A DNA stretch of 64,000 nt from WRAV01 sp050950205 (GCA_050950205.1 JBMNHF010000010.1:186001-250000), one strand, 5' to 3'. Shown: positions 40,631-49,148, counted from the first letter of the stretch. Notes: generated by a model not told the origin, from the sequence alone. A program made the numbers and translations.

Positions 40631-42487
40631 ATGCAAAGACTGATATTGCGTAAGAAAAACCACATAACCTTGGTGAGTGCCATTTTAATCGTCCTTGGCT
40701 TTACCAGCGCGCTGGGTTTTAAAAATGAAATTGTGGCTGTTTGGGCCTTGGGGATTGCCTCTGTTTTGGGTCTTGCGCCGATTGTTATTCAGGCGTATCA
40801 GGCGCTCAAGGTCAAGGTTGTCAGCATTGACGTATTGGTCACCATTGCGGTTGTCGGCGCATTTTTTATCCGAAACTTTGAAGAATCCGCCATTGTAACC
40901 TTTCTGTTCTTATTCGGCGCTTATCTGGAGCAGCGCACGCTGAACAAAACCCGCTCCGCCATCAAAGAGCTGACCGAAATGGCACCGGAAAGCGCTTTAA
41001 AGCAGATGGAAAACGGCGGATTTGAAGAGGTTGAAGTGGACGAAGTGGATGTCGGCGACATTTTACTGGTCAAAACCGGCGCAAAGGTACCGGTGGATGG
41101 CACCGTCCTATCCGGCGAAGGCAGCATCAACGAGGCCAGCATTACCGGGGAATCCCTCCCCGTTTCCAAGGAAAAAGGCTCGGCGGTATTTGCAGGCACC
41201 ATCCTGGACAATGGAACCCTTCAGATCACTGCCGACCGCGTAGGGGAAGATACCACCTTTGGCAAAATCATCGAGCTGGTGGAGGAGGCACAGGACTCCA
41301 AATCAGAGGCCGAGCGCTTTATCGACCGATTTTCCAAATACTATACACCCGCCGTTCTGCTGATGGGCATAGTGGTTTGGGCCTTCTCCCAAAATCTCGA
41401 GCTTGCCATCACCATTCTGGTTTTGGGTTGCCCCGGCGCACTGGTGATCGGCGTTCCCGTATCCAACGTGGCCGGCATCGGAAACGGCGCCCGCCATGGC
41501 ATTCTGCTCAAGGGCAGTGAAGTCATCGGAGACTTTAGCAGGCTGGATACCATGGTGTTTGATAAAACCGGTACCCTGACGGTGGGCAATCCCTCGGTGG
41601 CGGAAAAAGAGTACTACGGAGATGGCATGGAGCAAGCCCTGGGCTACCTTGCAAGCATCGAGCGGGAATCGGATCACCCTCTGGCAAAAGCTGTGTTGGA
41701 GCAAATCGGAGAGACCGCCATCTCTGCGGTGGAAAACACCGAAGTTGTCAAGGGCGGCGGCATTGTGGCCACCGTGGACGGACACCAAGTTGCCGTTGGC
41801 AACGTGGCCTTGATGGAGAGGGAAGGCGTAGCGCTTAGCGCCAAGGCGCAAGCCGACATCGCCCGCTTTGAACAAAGGGGGAACTCCCTTGTGCTGACCG
41901 CCGTGGATGGGGAACTGAAGATCTTAATGGGCGTACGCGATCAGATCCGCCCCGGCGTGAAGGAAGATCTGCGCAGGCTCAGAAAATTGGGCGTTAAGAA
42001 TCTTGTCATGCTCTCGGGGGATAATCAAGGTACCGTTGACGTGGTGAGCCGGGAGCTGGGCCTGACCGAAGCCCACGGCAATATGCTGCCGGAAGACAAG
42101 GCAGCCTATATCAAAAGGCTGATGGAGCAGGAAAAGCAAATCGTCGCCTTTGTAGGCGACGGTGTGAACGACAGCCCCTCTCTGGCTTTGGCCCATATCG
42201 GCATCGCAATGGGAAGCGGCACCGACGTTGCCATTGAGACCTCGGATGTTGTTTTGATGAATTCGGACTTTGGCCGCCTGCCCCACGCCCTTGGGTTGAC
42301 CAAGGCCACAGCCAGAAACATGAGGCAAAATATCTTTATTGCGGTGGGGGTGGTGCTGTTCCTGCTGGCCAGCGTATTCTTCAGCCAGTGGATGAATATG
42401 TCCATCGGCATGCTGGTGCACGAGGCCAGTATTTTGGTGGTTATCCTAAACGGCATGAGACTGCTGCGGTATAAACTGAGAAAGTGA
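40631..42487 (+). CDS. P1B-type heavy-metal ATPase with a CPG motif
   Basis: Metal-transporting P-type ATPase, 618 aa, start ATG 40631. There is no N-terminal metal domain. Visible are the actuator motif TGESLP near residue 175, membrane motif GCPGALVIG with Cys267-Pro268-Gly269, phosphorylation site DKTGTLTVG at Asp311, HP motif SDHPLAKAV and hinge VGDGVNDSPSLA. Most family members carry CPC, SPC or TPC at the membrane site; CPG is unusual and leaves the metal uncertain (zinc, iron or copper possible). The separate HMA protein downstream may deliver the metal. Fnr-type promoter suggests control by oxygen, nitric oxide or redox state. Confidence 0.9.
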   Translation: MQRLILRKKNHITLVSAILIVLGFTSALGFKNEIVAVWALGIASVLGLAPIVIQAYQALKVKVVSIDVLVTIAVVGAFFIRNFEESAIVTFLFLFGAYLEQRTLNKTRSAIKELTEMAPESALKQMENGGFEEVEVDEVDVGDILLVKTGAKVPVDGTVLSGEGSINEASITGESLPVSKEKGSAVFAGTILDNGTLQITADRVGEDTTFGKIIELVEEAQDSKSEAERFIDRFSKYYTPAVLLMGIVVWAFSQNLELAITILVLGCPGALVIGVPVSNVAGIGNGARHGILLKGSEVIGDFSRLDTMVFDKTGTLTVGNPSVAEKEYYGDGMEQALGYLASIERESDHPLAKAVLEQIGETAISAVENTEVVKGGGIVATVDGHQVAVGNVALMEREGVALSAKAQADIARFEQRGNSLVLTAVDGELKILMGVRDQIRPGVKEDLRRLRKLGVKNLVMLSGDNQGTVDVVSRELGLTEAHGNMLPEDKAAYIKRLMEQEKQIVAFVGDGVNDSPSLALAHIGIAMGSGTDVAIETSDVVLMNSDFGRLPHALGLTKATARNMRQNIFIAVGVVLFLLASVFFSQWMNMSIGMLVHEASILVVILNGMRLLRYKLRK

Positions 42488-42513
42488 AAAGCAAGACAGA
42501 AAGGAGCTTAACC

Positions 42514-42747
42514 ATGAAAAGCGCAACCATCCAGTTAGACACATTAACCTGCCCGTCCTGCGTTTTAAAGATCGAAAAGGCGACCAAATCCTTAAGCGGC
42601 GTGGACCAGGAAAGCGTAAAGGTGCTGTTTAACTCCAGCAAAGTGAAGTTTGACTTTGACGATGAAAAGCTGTCCCTCCAAGAGGTGGAAAAAGCCATCA
42701 CCGCCCTTGGCTACGACGTGAAGAAATCGCAGGTAAAGGCAAAATAG
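42514..42747 (+). CDS. HMA-domain metal chaperone
   Basis: Small heavy-metal-associated protein, 77 aa, with TCPSC (CxxC) near residues 14-18 and the usual ferredoxin-like fold pattern (VKVLFNSSKVKFDFD). Start ATG 42514 has AAAGGAG upstream. It is 26 nt after the ATPase stop and likely hands metal to it, replacing the HMA domain that this ATPase lacks. Metal not identified. Confidence 0.88.
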   Translation: MKSATIQLDTLTCPSCVLKIEKATKSLSGVDQESVKVLFNSSKVKFDFDDEKLSLQEVEKAITALGYDVKKSQVKAK

Positions 42748-42752
42748 AAGGG

Positions 42753-42803
42753 AAAAAGCGATCCCCCTACTTGGGTGCAAGCCCAGCGGGAGATCGCTTT
42801 TTT
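42753..42803. terminator. Bidirectional terminator
   Basis: Stem AAAAAGCGATC / GATCGCTTTTT with GC-rich inner pairing, between the HMA gene and the convergent Crp/Fnr gene. A and T runs allow use from both sides. Confidence 0.85.
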
Positions 42804-43458
42804 ATGGTTTGTATAAAAGCTCGATGGTTTTGGCATCGTACCGAATCAGTCCGTCCTTCCTCATCTTGGCAAGCTCCCTGGAGAGGGAGGTGCGGGCGAC
42901 CCCTATTCGTTCGGCCCAGGCTTTTTTGGTGATGGGGAGCAGGATGCGGTTGGAACCCTGCCTTTGCCGCTCATGCTCCAAATAGCGCAAAATACATTCC
43001 CGAATGGTTTTGTTGGCATAGTGTTTGAGGCGCTCCCCAAGGATTGTGGTGTGGTCTGCCACAAATTCCAGATAGCTCCTTAAAAAAGCAGGGTTGCCCG
43101 AGGCAAGTTCCAAAAGGTGCTCTTTGCCAATTGCCACCATGGTTGTGGGCTGCTTTGCGGTGATGGTCATGGGATAATAGGGATTTTTGGAAAAAAGCAG
43201 GTTGCCCCCTAAAATTTCGCCGCCGTAAAATTCCGCTATGGTGGTAAGGTTGCCTGCCTCGTCAATGCGCTCTACATTTACCTGCCCGGTTAAAATGATT
43301 TCCAGCTCCCGGCAAACCTCGCCGGAAAAGTGAATGATGTGGTGTTTGCCATAAGTACTGATGCGAAAGCTCCCCTCCTTTAAACAAGTATGCACCTGCT
43401 CTTTGGGCAGGCAGTTTAAGAGAGGACTTTTTTCGATAAGGCGGATATATTCTTTCAT
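42802..43458 (-). CDS. Crp/Fnr-family regulator (copy 1)
   Basis: Crp/Fnr regulator of 218 aa. A cyclic-nucleotide-type beta barrel (about 20-130; EIILTGQVNVERIDEAGNL, EFYGGEILGGNLLF) is followed by a C-terminal winged helix with ITKKAWAERIGVARTSLSRE. It has few cysteines and no N-terminal cluster, so an Fe-S oxygen sensor is unlikely. ATG 43458 is chosen from AGGAGGG about 10 nt upstream. It is divergent from the membrane ferredoxin gene, whose promoter has a palindrome at -41.5. Confidence 0.87.
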   Translation of the reverse strand: MKEYIRLIEKSPLLNCLPKEQVHTCLKEGSFRISTYGKHHIIHFSGEVCRELEIILTGQVNVERIDEAGNLTTIAEFYGGEILGGNLLFSKNPYYPMTITAKQPTTMVAIGKEHLLELASGNPAFLRSYLEFVADHTTILGERLKHYANKTIRECILRYLEHERQRQGSNRILLPITKKAWAERIGVARTSLSRELAKMRKDGLIRYDAKTIELLYKP

Positions 43459-43481
43459 TTGGCCTGTCCCTCCTAGAAAGA

Positions 43482-43523
43482 GTGACCTTGGTAACACCTT
43501 TTCTCTTATTATATTTGTATAAT
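43482..43523 (+). promoter_or_regulatory. Class II Crp-type promoter of the membrane ferredoxin gene
   Basis: GTGACCTTGGTAAC (43482-43495, one mismatch from a palindrome) is centred at 43488.5. TATAAT at 43518-43523 sets the start near 43530, so the site is at about -41.5. No -35 box is seen. The divergent Crp/Fnr copy 1 is a natural binder. Confidence 0.65.
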
Positions 43524-43554
43524 GAGAGAAGATCAAGAAAAAGGGGAGGGTTCC

Positions 43555-44205
43555 ATGAAGCACAGGGATACCATCATTCGGCTTTTGTTTTTGGCGTTGT
43601 TTGCTTTTCTCATGGCCCGGGGAAACATGATGCTGTGGCTGGGGCTGTTTGGGATCAGCCTTTTGGCCGCGGTGCTGTTTGGAAGGTTTTACTGCGGGTA
43701 TGTCTGTCCGATGAACACGGTGATGATACCGGTGGATTGGGTGGCCAAAAAGCTAAAACTTCAAACCTTAAAAACGCCCCAATGGCTGGAAAAGGGTTAT
43801 GTTACTTGGATTGCTTTGGTGGGCAGTGTGGCAGCCATGGTTTTATTTAAGAGATTTTTGGGCATTCGCCTGCCTGTTTTACTGATCTGGCTTGCAGCTG
43901 CGGTTCTGGTAACCCTTCGGTACAGGCCTGCGGTATTTCACAACTTAATCTGCCCCTTTTCCGCACCTCAAAAGCTGTTTGGTCGCTTTGCCAGACAAAG
44001 CAGGATGGTGGAGGAATCTGCCTGCATCGGGTGCAAACGTTGCGAAAAGGCCTGTCCCTCCGATGCAATAACGGTTGCCCCCGAGGACCAGAAAGCCCAC
44101 ATCCATGTAGCGCTTTGTCATCAATGCACCAATTGCCGGCAGGTTTGCCCCAAGGATGCAATTGGCTATTCCCGGGTTTTGCCCAAAGAAAAGTCAGCAG
44201 TGTAA
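43555..44205 (+). CDS. Membrane-bound polyferredoxin (NapH/CcoG-like)
   Basis: Protein of 216 aa with three or four N-terminal membrane segments, a membrane cysteine motif CGYVCPMN near residue 47, a second NLICPFSAPQ near 135, and a C-terminal ferredoxin domain with CIGCKRCEKACP and CHQCTNCRQVCP. Such NapH/NosR/CcoG-type proteins pass electrons across or at the membrane. Start ATG 43555 with AAAGGGGAGGG. The acceptor is not encoded nearby; redox signalling or metal reduction for the adjacent efflux genes is possible. Confidence 0.85.
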   Translation: MKHRDTIIRLLFLALFAFLMARGNMMLWLGLFGISLLAAVLFGRFYCGYVCPMNTVMIPVDWVAKKLKLQTLKTPQWLEKGYVTWIALVGSVAAMVLFKRFLGIRLPVLLIWLAAAVLVTLRYRPAVFHNLICPFSAPQKLFGRFARQSRMVEESACIGCKRCEKACPSDAITVAPEDQKAHIHVALCHQCTNCRQVCPKDAIGYSRVLPKEKSAV

Positions 44206-44220
44206 CGCTGCTGACTTTTT
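44189..44220. terminator. Bidirectional terminator
   Basis: Stem AAAAGTCAGCAG / CTGCTGACTTTT with a 7-nt loop overlapping the ferredoxin stop codon; T runs occur on both strands, serving the convergent Crp/Fnr copy 2 as well. Confidence 0.85.
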
Positions 44221-44235
44221 GATGAACAATTTATA

Positions 44236-44925
44236 TTATTCTTCCAGGCTGGCTGCTGTTAGCTGGGATTTGTTTAGTATGCTAATTTTTCGGTGTCCTT
44301 TTAATTGAATGAGCCCCTCCTCCTGCAAGGCGGCGAGCTTGCGGCTGAGGGTTTCTTGGGTCATCCCCAGTTGGGAGGCCAAATCTCCCTTGGTCATGGG
44401 CAAAAGGAGCTCCTCCTTATCCTGGGCAAGCTCCAGCAGGGCTCTGGTAACCCGCTTGGTCACCGAGCTTAAGCTGATGTCCTCAATGCGGTTTTCCGCC
44501 CGTTCCAGCCTGCGGGACAGCTCATCCATCACCTTAAAGGCAATGGAGGGGTATTTTGCCATCAGCTCCTTCAGGCGCTGACCCTGCAAAACGCACATGG
44601 TGGTGGCCTCTAAGGCTTGGGCGTTGTCGGTGAGGGGCAGGGAAGAAAAAAGGGACAGCTCCCCGATAAATTCTCCCGGCTCCACCAGCCGGAGCACCTG
44701 CTCTTTTCCGCCTGCGGTTAGGCGGAAAAGCTTAGCCTTGCCGGTGTAGAGGACAAAAAGGGTTCCACCCGCATCCCCTGCTCGATAGATCATTTCGCCC
44801 TTTTCGAAGCTGCGGGAGGAGGCAATCTCCACAATCTCCATTTTCTCCTCCCGGCTGAGGTTGGCAAAAATGGGCACGTGCTCGATGCAGACAATATGAC
44901 TCTCACAATGATGGCAGCAGTGCAT
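44236..44925 (-). CDS. Fnr-type regulator with N-terminal cysteines (copy 2)
   Basis: Crp/Fnr regulator, 229 aa. The N-terminus MHCCHHCESHIVC has four cysteines in 11 residues, a layout suited to an Fe-S cluster as in Fnr. A beta-barrel sensor domain (YTGKAKLFRLTAGGKEQVLR, PGEFIGELSLFSSLPL) and winged helix (LASQLGMTQETLSRKLAAL) follow. It is the best candidate to bind the Fnr-like site at 40210-40223 and switch on the ATPase operon when the cluster state changes. Promoter: TATAAT at 44998-44993 on the minus strand. Confidence 0.88.
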   Translation of the reverse strand: MHCCHHCESHIVCIEHVPIFANLSREEKMEIVEIASSRSFEKGEMIYRAGDAGGTLFVLYTGKAKLFRLTAGGKEQVLRLVEPGEFIGELSLFSSLPLTDNAQALEATTMCVLQGQRLKELMAKYPSIAFKVMDELSRRLERAENRIEDISLSSVTKRVTRALLELAQDKEELLLPMTKGDLASQLGMTQETLSRKLAALQEEGLIQLKGHRKISILNKSQLTAASLEE

Positions 44926-45066
44926 TTATATTTCCTCCTTCCCTTCACCCGTTGGGAATTACCCTATGCTCTCAATCTGGTGGTTGACATCCATTATACC
45001 CCACATGGGCTTGATTGCAAAGCAAAGTGCTCGCGTAGCATATGGTTTTCGCTTGCTACTGCAATT

Positions 45067-45912
45067 TTAATCATCTGCTTTCCCCTTTATGCCTTCCAAT
45101 TCGTCTGCAAGCGAGTCAAGCCAATTGCCTTCAAACAGTTCGATCAGGCCCTTGTCGCAGGCGGCTGAAATGCTGGGGTCGATGGGCAATTTGGCAAGCA
45201 CCTTTAAATGGTGTTTTTGGGCAATTTCATCGATGTGACTGTCGCCAAAGATCTGGTAATCCTTGCCGTTATCGGGGCACCTGAAGTAGGACATGTTTTC
45301 CACCAGACCCAGGACGGGAATCTTCATCATTTCCGCCATCTTCACCGCTTTGGAGACAATCATGGACACCAGCTCCTGGGGAGAGGTCACCACAATAATG
45401 CCATCCACCGCAATGGACTGGAACACCGTAAGGGGAACGTCGCCGGTTCCCGGCGGCATATCGATGAACATAACATCCATATTGCCCCAGATCACATCGG
45501 TCCAAAACTGCTTGACTGTACCGGCAATCACGGGCCCCCGCCACACAACAGGGTCGCTGTCGTCCTCTAAAAGCAAATTGACAGACATGACGTGAATGCC
45601 GGTTTTGGTTTGAACAGGGAAAAACCCCACCTCGTTGCCGGTAGCCTTTTCCTTTAGGCCAAAGGCTTTGGGGATGGAAGGCCCGGTGATGTCCGCGTCC
45701 AGAATGGCGGTGCGGTATCCTCTCCGGTTCATGATAACCGCCAACATGGAGGTAACCAGAGATTTGCCGACACCGCCTTTGCCGCTGACAATGCCAATGA
45801 CCTTTTTGATATGGCTCAGCTGGTGGGGTTGTTCGGAAAAATCAAATTCTTCTTTCCGCTCCCCGCAACTTTTGGAACAACTACTGCAGCTTTGATTGCA
45901 TTGTTCACTCAT
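45067..45912 (-). CDS. Mrp/NBP35-family Fe-S carrier ATPase
   Basis: P-loop ATPase of 281 aa in the Mrp/ApbC family, which carries or inserts Fe-S clusters. Walker A is GIVSGKGGVGKSLVTSML near residue 41; MFIDMPPGTGDVPLT and the cluster-binding CxxC-like region (ENMSYFRCPDNGK, only one Cys) follow. The N-terminus has a cysteine cluster CNQSCSSCSKSC like NBP35-type proteins. Last gene of the DUF5320-DUF134-Mrp group, a common clostridial set. Confidence 0.9.
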   Translation of the reverse strand: MSEQCNQSCSSCSKSCGERKEEFDFSEQPHQLSHIKKVIGIVSGKGGVGKSLVTSMLAVIMNRRGYRTAILDADITGPSIPKAFGLKEKATGNEVGFFPVQTKTGIHVMSVNLLLEDDSDPVVWRGPVIAGTVKQFWTDVIWGNMDVMFIDMPPGTGDVPLTVFQSIAVDGIIVVTSPQELVSMIVSKAVKMAEMMKIPVLGLVENMSYFRCPDNGKDYQIFGDSHIDEIAQKHHLKVLAKLPIDPSISAACDKGLIELFEGNWLDSLADELEGIKGKADD

Positions 45913-46169
45913 ACCTTTAACCCCTTTTGTTTCTTAATTGATATTTCAGCCCCCGCGGATCGAACCTCCCTGCGGTTTGCAGGCCCCGTTCAGGTCGGAA
46001 CGCCACAGAGGATGGCCTTGACACTGGAATGCAGTCATCCATCTCCCGGGTGCTCTCACCGCCTTAAACGGAACTGGCGAGTCCCCCGGGAGGGCTCCCC
46101 AATTCTTGCGCACCCATCTGCATCCCACATACCATCAGCATTTTGGCACACATAAAACGCACTACAGGG
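45913..46169. other. Gap between the DUF134 and mrp genes
   Basis: 257 nt. In related operons a NifX/NifB-type cluster protein often sits here, but no frame shows family motifs. A 41-codon minus-strand frame begins near 46045 (MDDCIPVSRPSSVAF) and has no recognised relatives. CCCGGGAG-type inverted repeats (46045-46050, 46085-46091) may fold. Confidence 0.4.
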
Positions 46170-46547
46170 TCAGCCACCCCGATCCTGATGGTCTTCCAGA
46201 TGCCCACCACCCCTGCGGTGGCGGCAGCCCCGGCCACATCCGTTTCTCCGTCCCTCACAAAGCCGGTATTCGCCACCTTCAATGAGCAACACCTTTCCGT
46301 TCACAAGGGATTGGGCCAGCTTTTTTCTGGCTGCGGCATAAACACCCTGAACCGTTGTGCGGGCCACATTCATCTGCCCTGCACATTCCTCTTGGGTGAA
46401 GCCCTCCAGGTCGATGAGTCGTATGGCCTCATACTCGTCCACCGTCATCCGGACATAGCCCCTCTCTTCGCCATGAAAGCCAAGAGGCCCAAAGCGGTTT
46501 CTTTCCGGTAAACTGCAAACCTTTCTCCATTTCACTGGTCTTGCCAT
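46170..46547 (-). CDS. DUF134 (UPF0251) DNA-binding-like protein
   Basis: Protein of 125 aa matching DUF134: starts MARPVKWRKVCSLPERNRFG, then VDEYEAIRLIDLEGFTQEEC and a sigma-region-4-like helix-turn-helix (AGQMNVARTTVQGVYAAARK), and a C-terminal cysteine group (CEGRRNGCGRGCRH). The family is predicted to bind DNA; the cysteines may hold metal or a cluster. It lies between DUF5320 and Mrp genes and might repress this operon through the TGACATATGTCA sites upstream, an inference. The last 12 residues are unusual for the family. Confidence 0.85.
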   Translation of the reverse strand: MARPVKWRKVCSLPERNRFGPLGFHGEERGYVRMTVDEYEAIRLIDLEGFTQEECAGQMNVARTTVQGVYAAARKKLAQSLVNGKVLLIEGGEYRLCEGRRNGCGRGCRHRRGGGHLEDHQDRGG

Positions 46548-46612
46548 TGGGGTATCACCTCCATTCAAAGCAGAAATAACCAGAGCATCCCTCCGGTTAT
46601 TTCTGATGATCT

Positions 46613-46879
46613 TTACAGGACCTCAAGCTGTTGTTCAATTACTTTCAGGCGGCTTTGCAGCACTTCCCTTTGCTCCTGGAGCAGCTCCTTTTTTGTTTTG
46701 GAGGAAGCTTCATGAAAGGCAAAGCCCCTGCCAAAACCACGGCCCAAGCGGCGCCTGCAGGCAAGGCCTCGCCCCAACCCGGCGCTATATTTGGCTGGAT
46801 TTACTCCGGAGCAAAGGCCCAAACCTCGCCCCGTCATTGGGCCGGCATTCACCGGACCAGTTTTGTCTCTTCCAGGCAT
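46613..46879 (-). CDS. DUF5320 domain protein
   Basis: Small protein of 88 aa with the DUF5320 start MPGRDKTGPVNAGPMTGRGL, a Gly/Arg-rich middle (GRGLACRRRLGRGFGRGFAF) and a C-terminal coiled coil (KKELLQEQREVLQSRLKVIE). Start ATG 46879 with AAGGAGG upstream. First gene of the set with DUF134 and Mrp, which ties it to Fe-S or metal-cofactor handling; no activity is known. Confidence 0.82.
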   Translation of the reverse strand: MPGRDKTGPVNAGPMTGRGLGLCSGVNPAKYSAGLGRGLACRRRLGRGFGRGFAFHEASSKTKKELLQEQREVLQSRLKVIEQQLEVL

Positions 46880-46902
46880 AGGATTCACCTCCTTATAGTT
46901 AT

Positions 46903-46954
46903 TGACATATGTCATTTACAATTCCTATTATACACCGTTTTTGGCATATGTCAA
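46903..46954 (-). promoter_or_regulatory. Promoter of the DUF5320 operon with two CATATG palindromes
   Basis: Minus-strand -35 TTGACA (46954-46949) and -10 TATAAT (46932-46927), spacer 16. TGACATATGTCA (46903-46914) is a perfect palindrome about 6-17 nt past the start; the -35 overlaps a near copy TTGGCATATGTCAA (46941-46954). Centres are 39 nt apart, typical of a repressor pair. Confidence 0.7.
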
Positions 46955-46962
46955 CCCGAATA

Positions 46963-46991
46963 TTCACCCGCAATTCTTGTTGTGCTATAAT
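46963..46991 (+). promoter_or_regulatory. Promoter of the Y-family polymerase gene
   Basis: TTCACC (46963-46968) and TATAAT (46986-46991) with 17-nt spacing. No LexA box of the GAAC-N4-GTTC type is seen in this region. Confidence 0.55.
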
Positions 46992-47062
46992 AAGGACAGG
47001 CCAAATGCAAAGAATCTAATTTGCGGGGCAATGTGTTTGGAAGGAGGCTACCGAAGCAGACC

Positions 47063-48586
47063 ATGGAAAGCAGAACCTATATTGCCATCGATTTAAAATC
47101 CTTCTACGCTTCGGTGGAGTGTGTGGAGCGCGGGCTGGATCCCCTGACCACAAACCTTGTGGTTGCCGATGCCAGCCGCACCGAAAAGACCATCTGCCTT
47201 GCGGTTTCTCCCTCTCTCAAAGCCCATGGCATTTCCGGTAGGGCAAGGTTGTTTGAGGTGGTTCAAAAGGTGAGGGAAGTCAACGCAGCGCGGCTGCATA
47301 AAGCGCCGGGGCGTGTTTTTTCCGGGGCGTCTTACAACGACAGGGAGCTTCAATCTTCTCCCAGCCTTTCCCTGGACTATCTTGTCGCTCCACCCAGAAT
47401 GGCCCACTACATGGAGTACAGCACCCGGATTTACAACGTCTATCTCAAATACATTGCACCCGAGGACATTCATGTCTACTCCATCGACGAGGTATTCATC
47501 GATGCCACCGGTTATCTGAGCAGCTACCAGCTTTCGGCCCGTCAGCTTGCCACAAAGATGCTTCTGGATGTTCGGAATACCACCGGCATTACAGCGGCGG
47601 CGGGGATCGGTACCAACCTGTATCTTGCCAAGGTTGCCATGGATATTCAGGCAAAGCGCACCCCGGTGGATGAAAACGGTGTGCAGATTGCACAACTGGA
47701 CGAGATGAGCTATCGCCGTCTGTTATGGTCCCACAGGCCCCTGACCGATTTTTGGCGGGTTGGCAAAGGCTACGCCAGAAAACTGGAGCAGCAGGGCCTT
47801 TTTACCATGGGGGATATTGCAAGGTGTTCCCTGGGCAAGCCCACCGATTACTATAACGAGGATTTGCTGTACAAGATGTTCGGGGTCAACGCCGAGCTAC
47901 TCATCGACCATGCCTGGGGTTGGGAGCCCTGCACCATTGCCGATATTAAAGCTTATCAGCCAAGCACCAACAGCATTGGTTCCGGTCAGGTTTTGCAGTC
48001 CCCCTACACCTTTGAACAGGCAAAGCTGGTTGTGAGGGAGATGGCCGATCTGCTGGTGCTGGATCTGGTGGACAAAAGACTGGTGACTGACCAGCTTGTT
48101 TTGACGGTGGGCTACGACATTGAAAACCTAAAAAACCCGGAAATCAAAAAATCCTACCGGGGAGCAGTTACCACCGACCCCTATGGACGCAGCGTTCCCA
48201 AACCGGCCCATGGAACGGTAAACCTTGGCCGGCAAACCTCCTCTACCAAGTTGATTTTGGCTGCTGTCACATCGCTGTATGAGCGCATCGTCCACAAAGA
48301 TCTGCTGATCCGAAGAATCAACATCACCGCTAATCGGGTTGTGGACGAGGCAAGGGTTCCAAAGGCGGAAGAATTTGAGCAGCTCAGTCTCTTTACAGAT
48401 TACGCGGCGGAGCAGGCAAAACGAAAGGAAGAAGAGGCCAAGCTTGCACGGGAAAAAAAGGTGCAAAAAACCGTCCTGCAGATCAAAAAGAAATACGGCA
48501 AAAACGCCATTTTAAAGGGTATGAATCTGCAAAAGGGCGCTACCGCCCTGGACCGGAACAGGCAGATTGGAGGACATAAGGCATGA
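47063..48586 (+). CDS. Y-family DNA polymerase (UmuC/DinB-like)
   Basis: Translesion polymerase of about 507 aa. The catalytic N-terminus is YIAIDLKSFYASVECVERGL, with the acidic pair in HVYSIDEVFIDATGYL, then fingers and little-finger regions. A beta-clamp-binding motif QLSLF sits near residue 450 (EEFEQLSLFTDY). The ATG 47063 is the first codon giving the family N-terminus; the GGAGG site is 15 nt upstream, longer than usual, so the exact start is uncertain. It overlaps the YolD gene by 4 nt, a pairing common in Firmicutes for mobile or SOS-linked polymerases. Confidence 0.9.
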   Translation: MESRTYIAIDLKSFYASVECVERGLDPLTTNLVVADASRTEKTICLAVSPSLKAHGISGRARLFEVVQKVREVNAARLHKAPGRVFSGASYNDRELQSSPSLSLDYLVAPPRMAHYMEYSTRIYNVYLKYIAPEDIHVYSIDEVFIDATGYLSSYQLSARQLATKMLLDVRNTTGITAAAGIGTNLYLAKVAMDIQAKRTPVDENGVQIAQLDEMSYRRLLWSHRPLTDFWRVGKGYARKLEQQGLFTMGDIARCSLGKPTDYYNEDLLYKMFGVNAELLIDHAWGWEPCTIADIKAYQPSTNSIGSGQVLQSPYTFEQAKLVVREMADLLVLDLVDKRLVTDQLVLTVGYDIENLKNPEIKKSYRGAVTTDPYGRSVPKPAHGTVNLGRQTSSTKLILAAVTSLYERIVHKDLLIRRINITANRVVDEARVPKAEEFEQLSLFTDYAAEQAKRKEEEAKLAREKKVQKTVLQIKKKYGKNAILKGMNLQKGATALDRNRQIGGHKA

Positions 48587-49011
48587 AAAAATCCTATGAC
48601 GATATCATCCATCTGCCCCGCCCCATTTCTAAGACCCGCCCCAAAATGGCGGTGGCCGACCGTGCAGCGCAGTTTTCCCCCTTTGCGGCCCTGACCGGCT
48701 TTGAGGCCGCCGTCAAAGAGACTGCAAGGTTGACCGACGAGAGGGTGGAGCTGGATGAAGATAGGAAGAGGGTTTTAAACGACCAGCTGCAAATCATAGC
48801 AGAGCGTATAAAAGAACGCCCGGAAATTTCCATCACCTACTTTCAGCCCGATTCCAAAAAAACCGGTGGCGCCTACCGGACCGTCACCGGTACCGCCAAA
48901 AAGATAGATGAATACCACCGCGTTGTCACCCTGACGGATGGCACAGCAATCCCCATCCATGACATCACCTGTATGGACGGGGAGATATTTAAAACGGTGT
49001 ACGACGGCTAA
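48583..49011 (+). CDS. YolD-like protein
   Basis: Protein of 142 aa of the YolD family: N-terminal PKMAVADRAAQFSPFAALTG, then a helical middle and a beta-rich end (AIPIHDITCMDGEIF). YolD proteins accompany Y-family polymerases and are proposed accessory factors. ATGA overlap with the polymerase gene indicates coupled translation. No enzymatic motif. Confidence 0.85.
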   Translation: MKKSYDDIIHLPRPISKTRPKMAVADRAAQFSPFAALTGFEAAVKETARLTDERVELDEDRKRVLNDQLQIIAERIKERPEISITYFQPDSKKTGGAYRTVTGTAKKIDEYHRVVTLTDGTAIPIHDITCMDGEIFKTVYDG

Positions 49012-49020
49012 ACAGCCACA

Positions 49021-49058
49021 AAGCCAAACCCTTCAACTTGGGTTTGGCTTCCTCTTTT
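49021..49058 (+). terminator. Terminator after the YolD gene
   Basis: Stem AAGCCAAACCC / GGGTTTGGCTT with an 8-nt loop, followed by CCTCTTTT. Confidence 0.8.
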
Positions 49059-49148
49059 CTCACGCCCTAAGCTTCGCAACGGCAGTATGCCATCTCGTCG
49101 AGAGTCCTCCATCACTCTTAGATAACCTTGAATCAACCGATTTGCCCT

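Noticed and set aside
46916..47062. LexA (SOS) box for the Y-family polymerase gene
   Set aside because: No GAAC-N4-GTTC-type palindrome is present; the visible palindromes belong to the divergent DUF5320 promoter.
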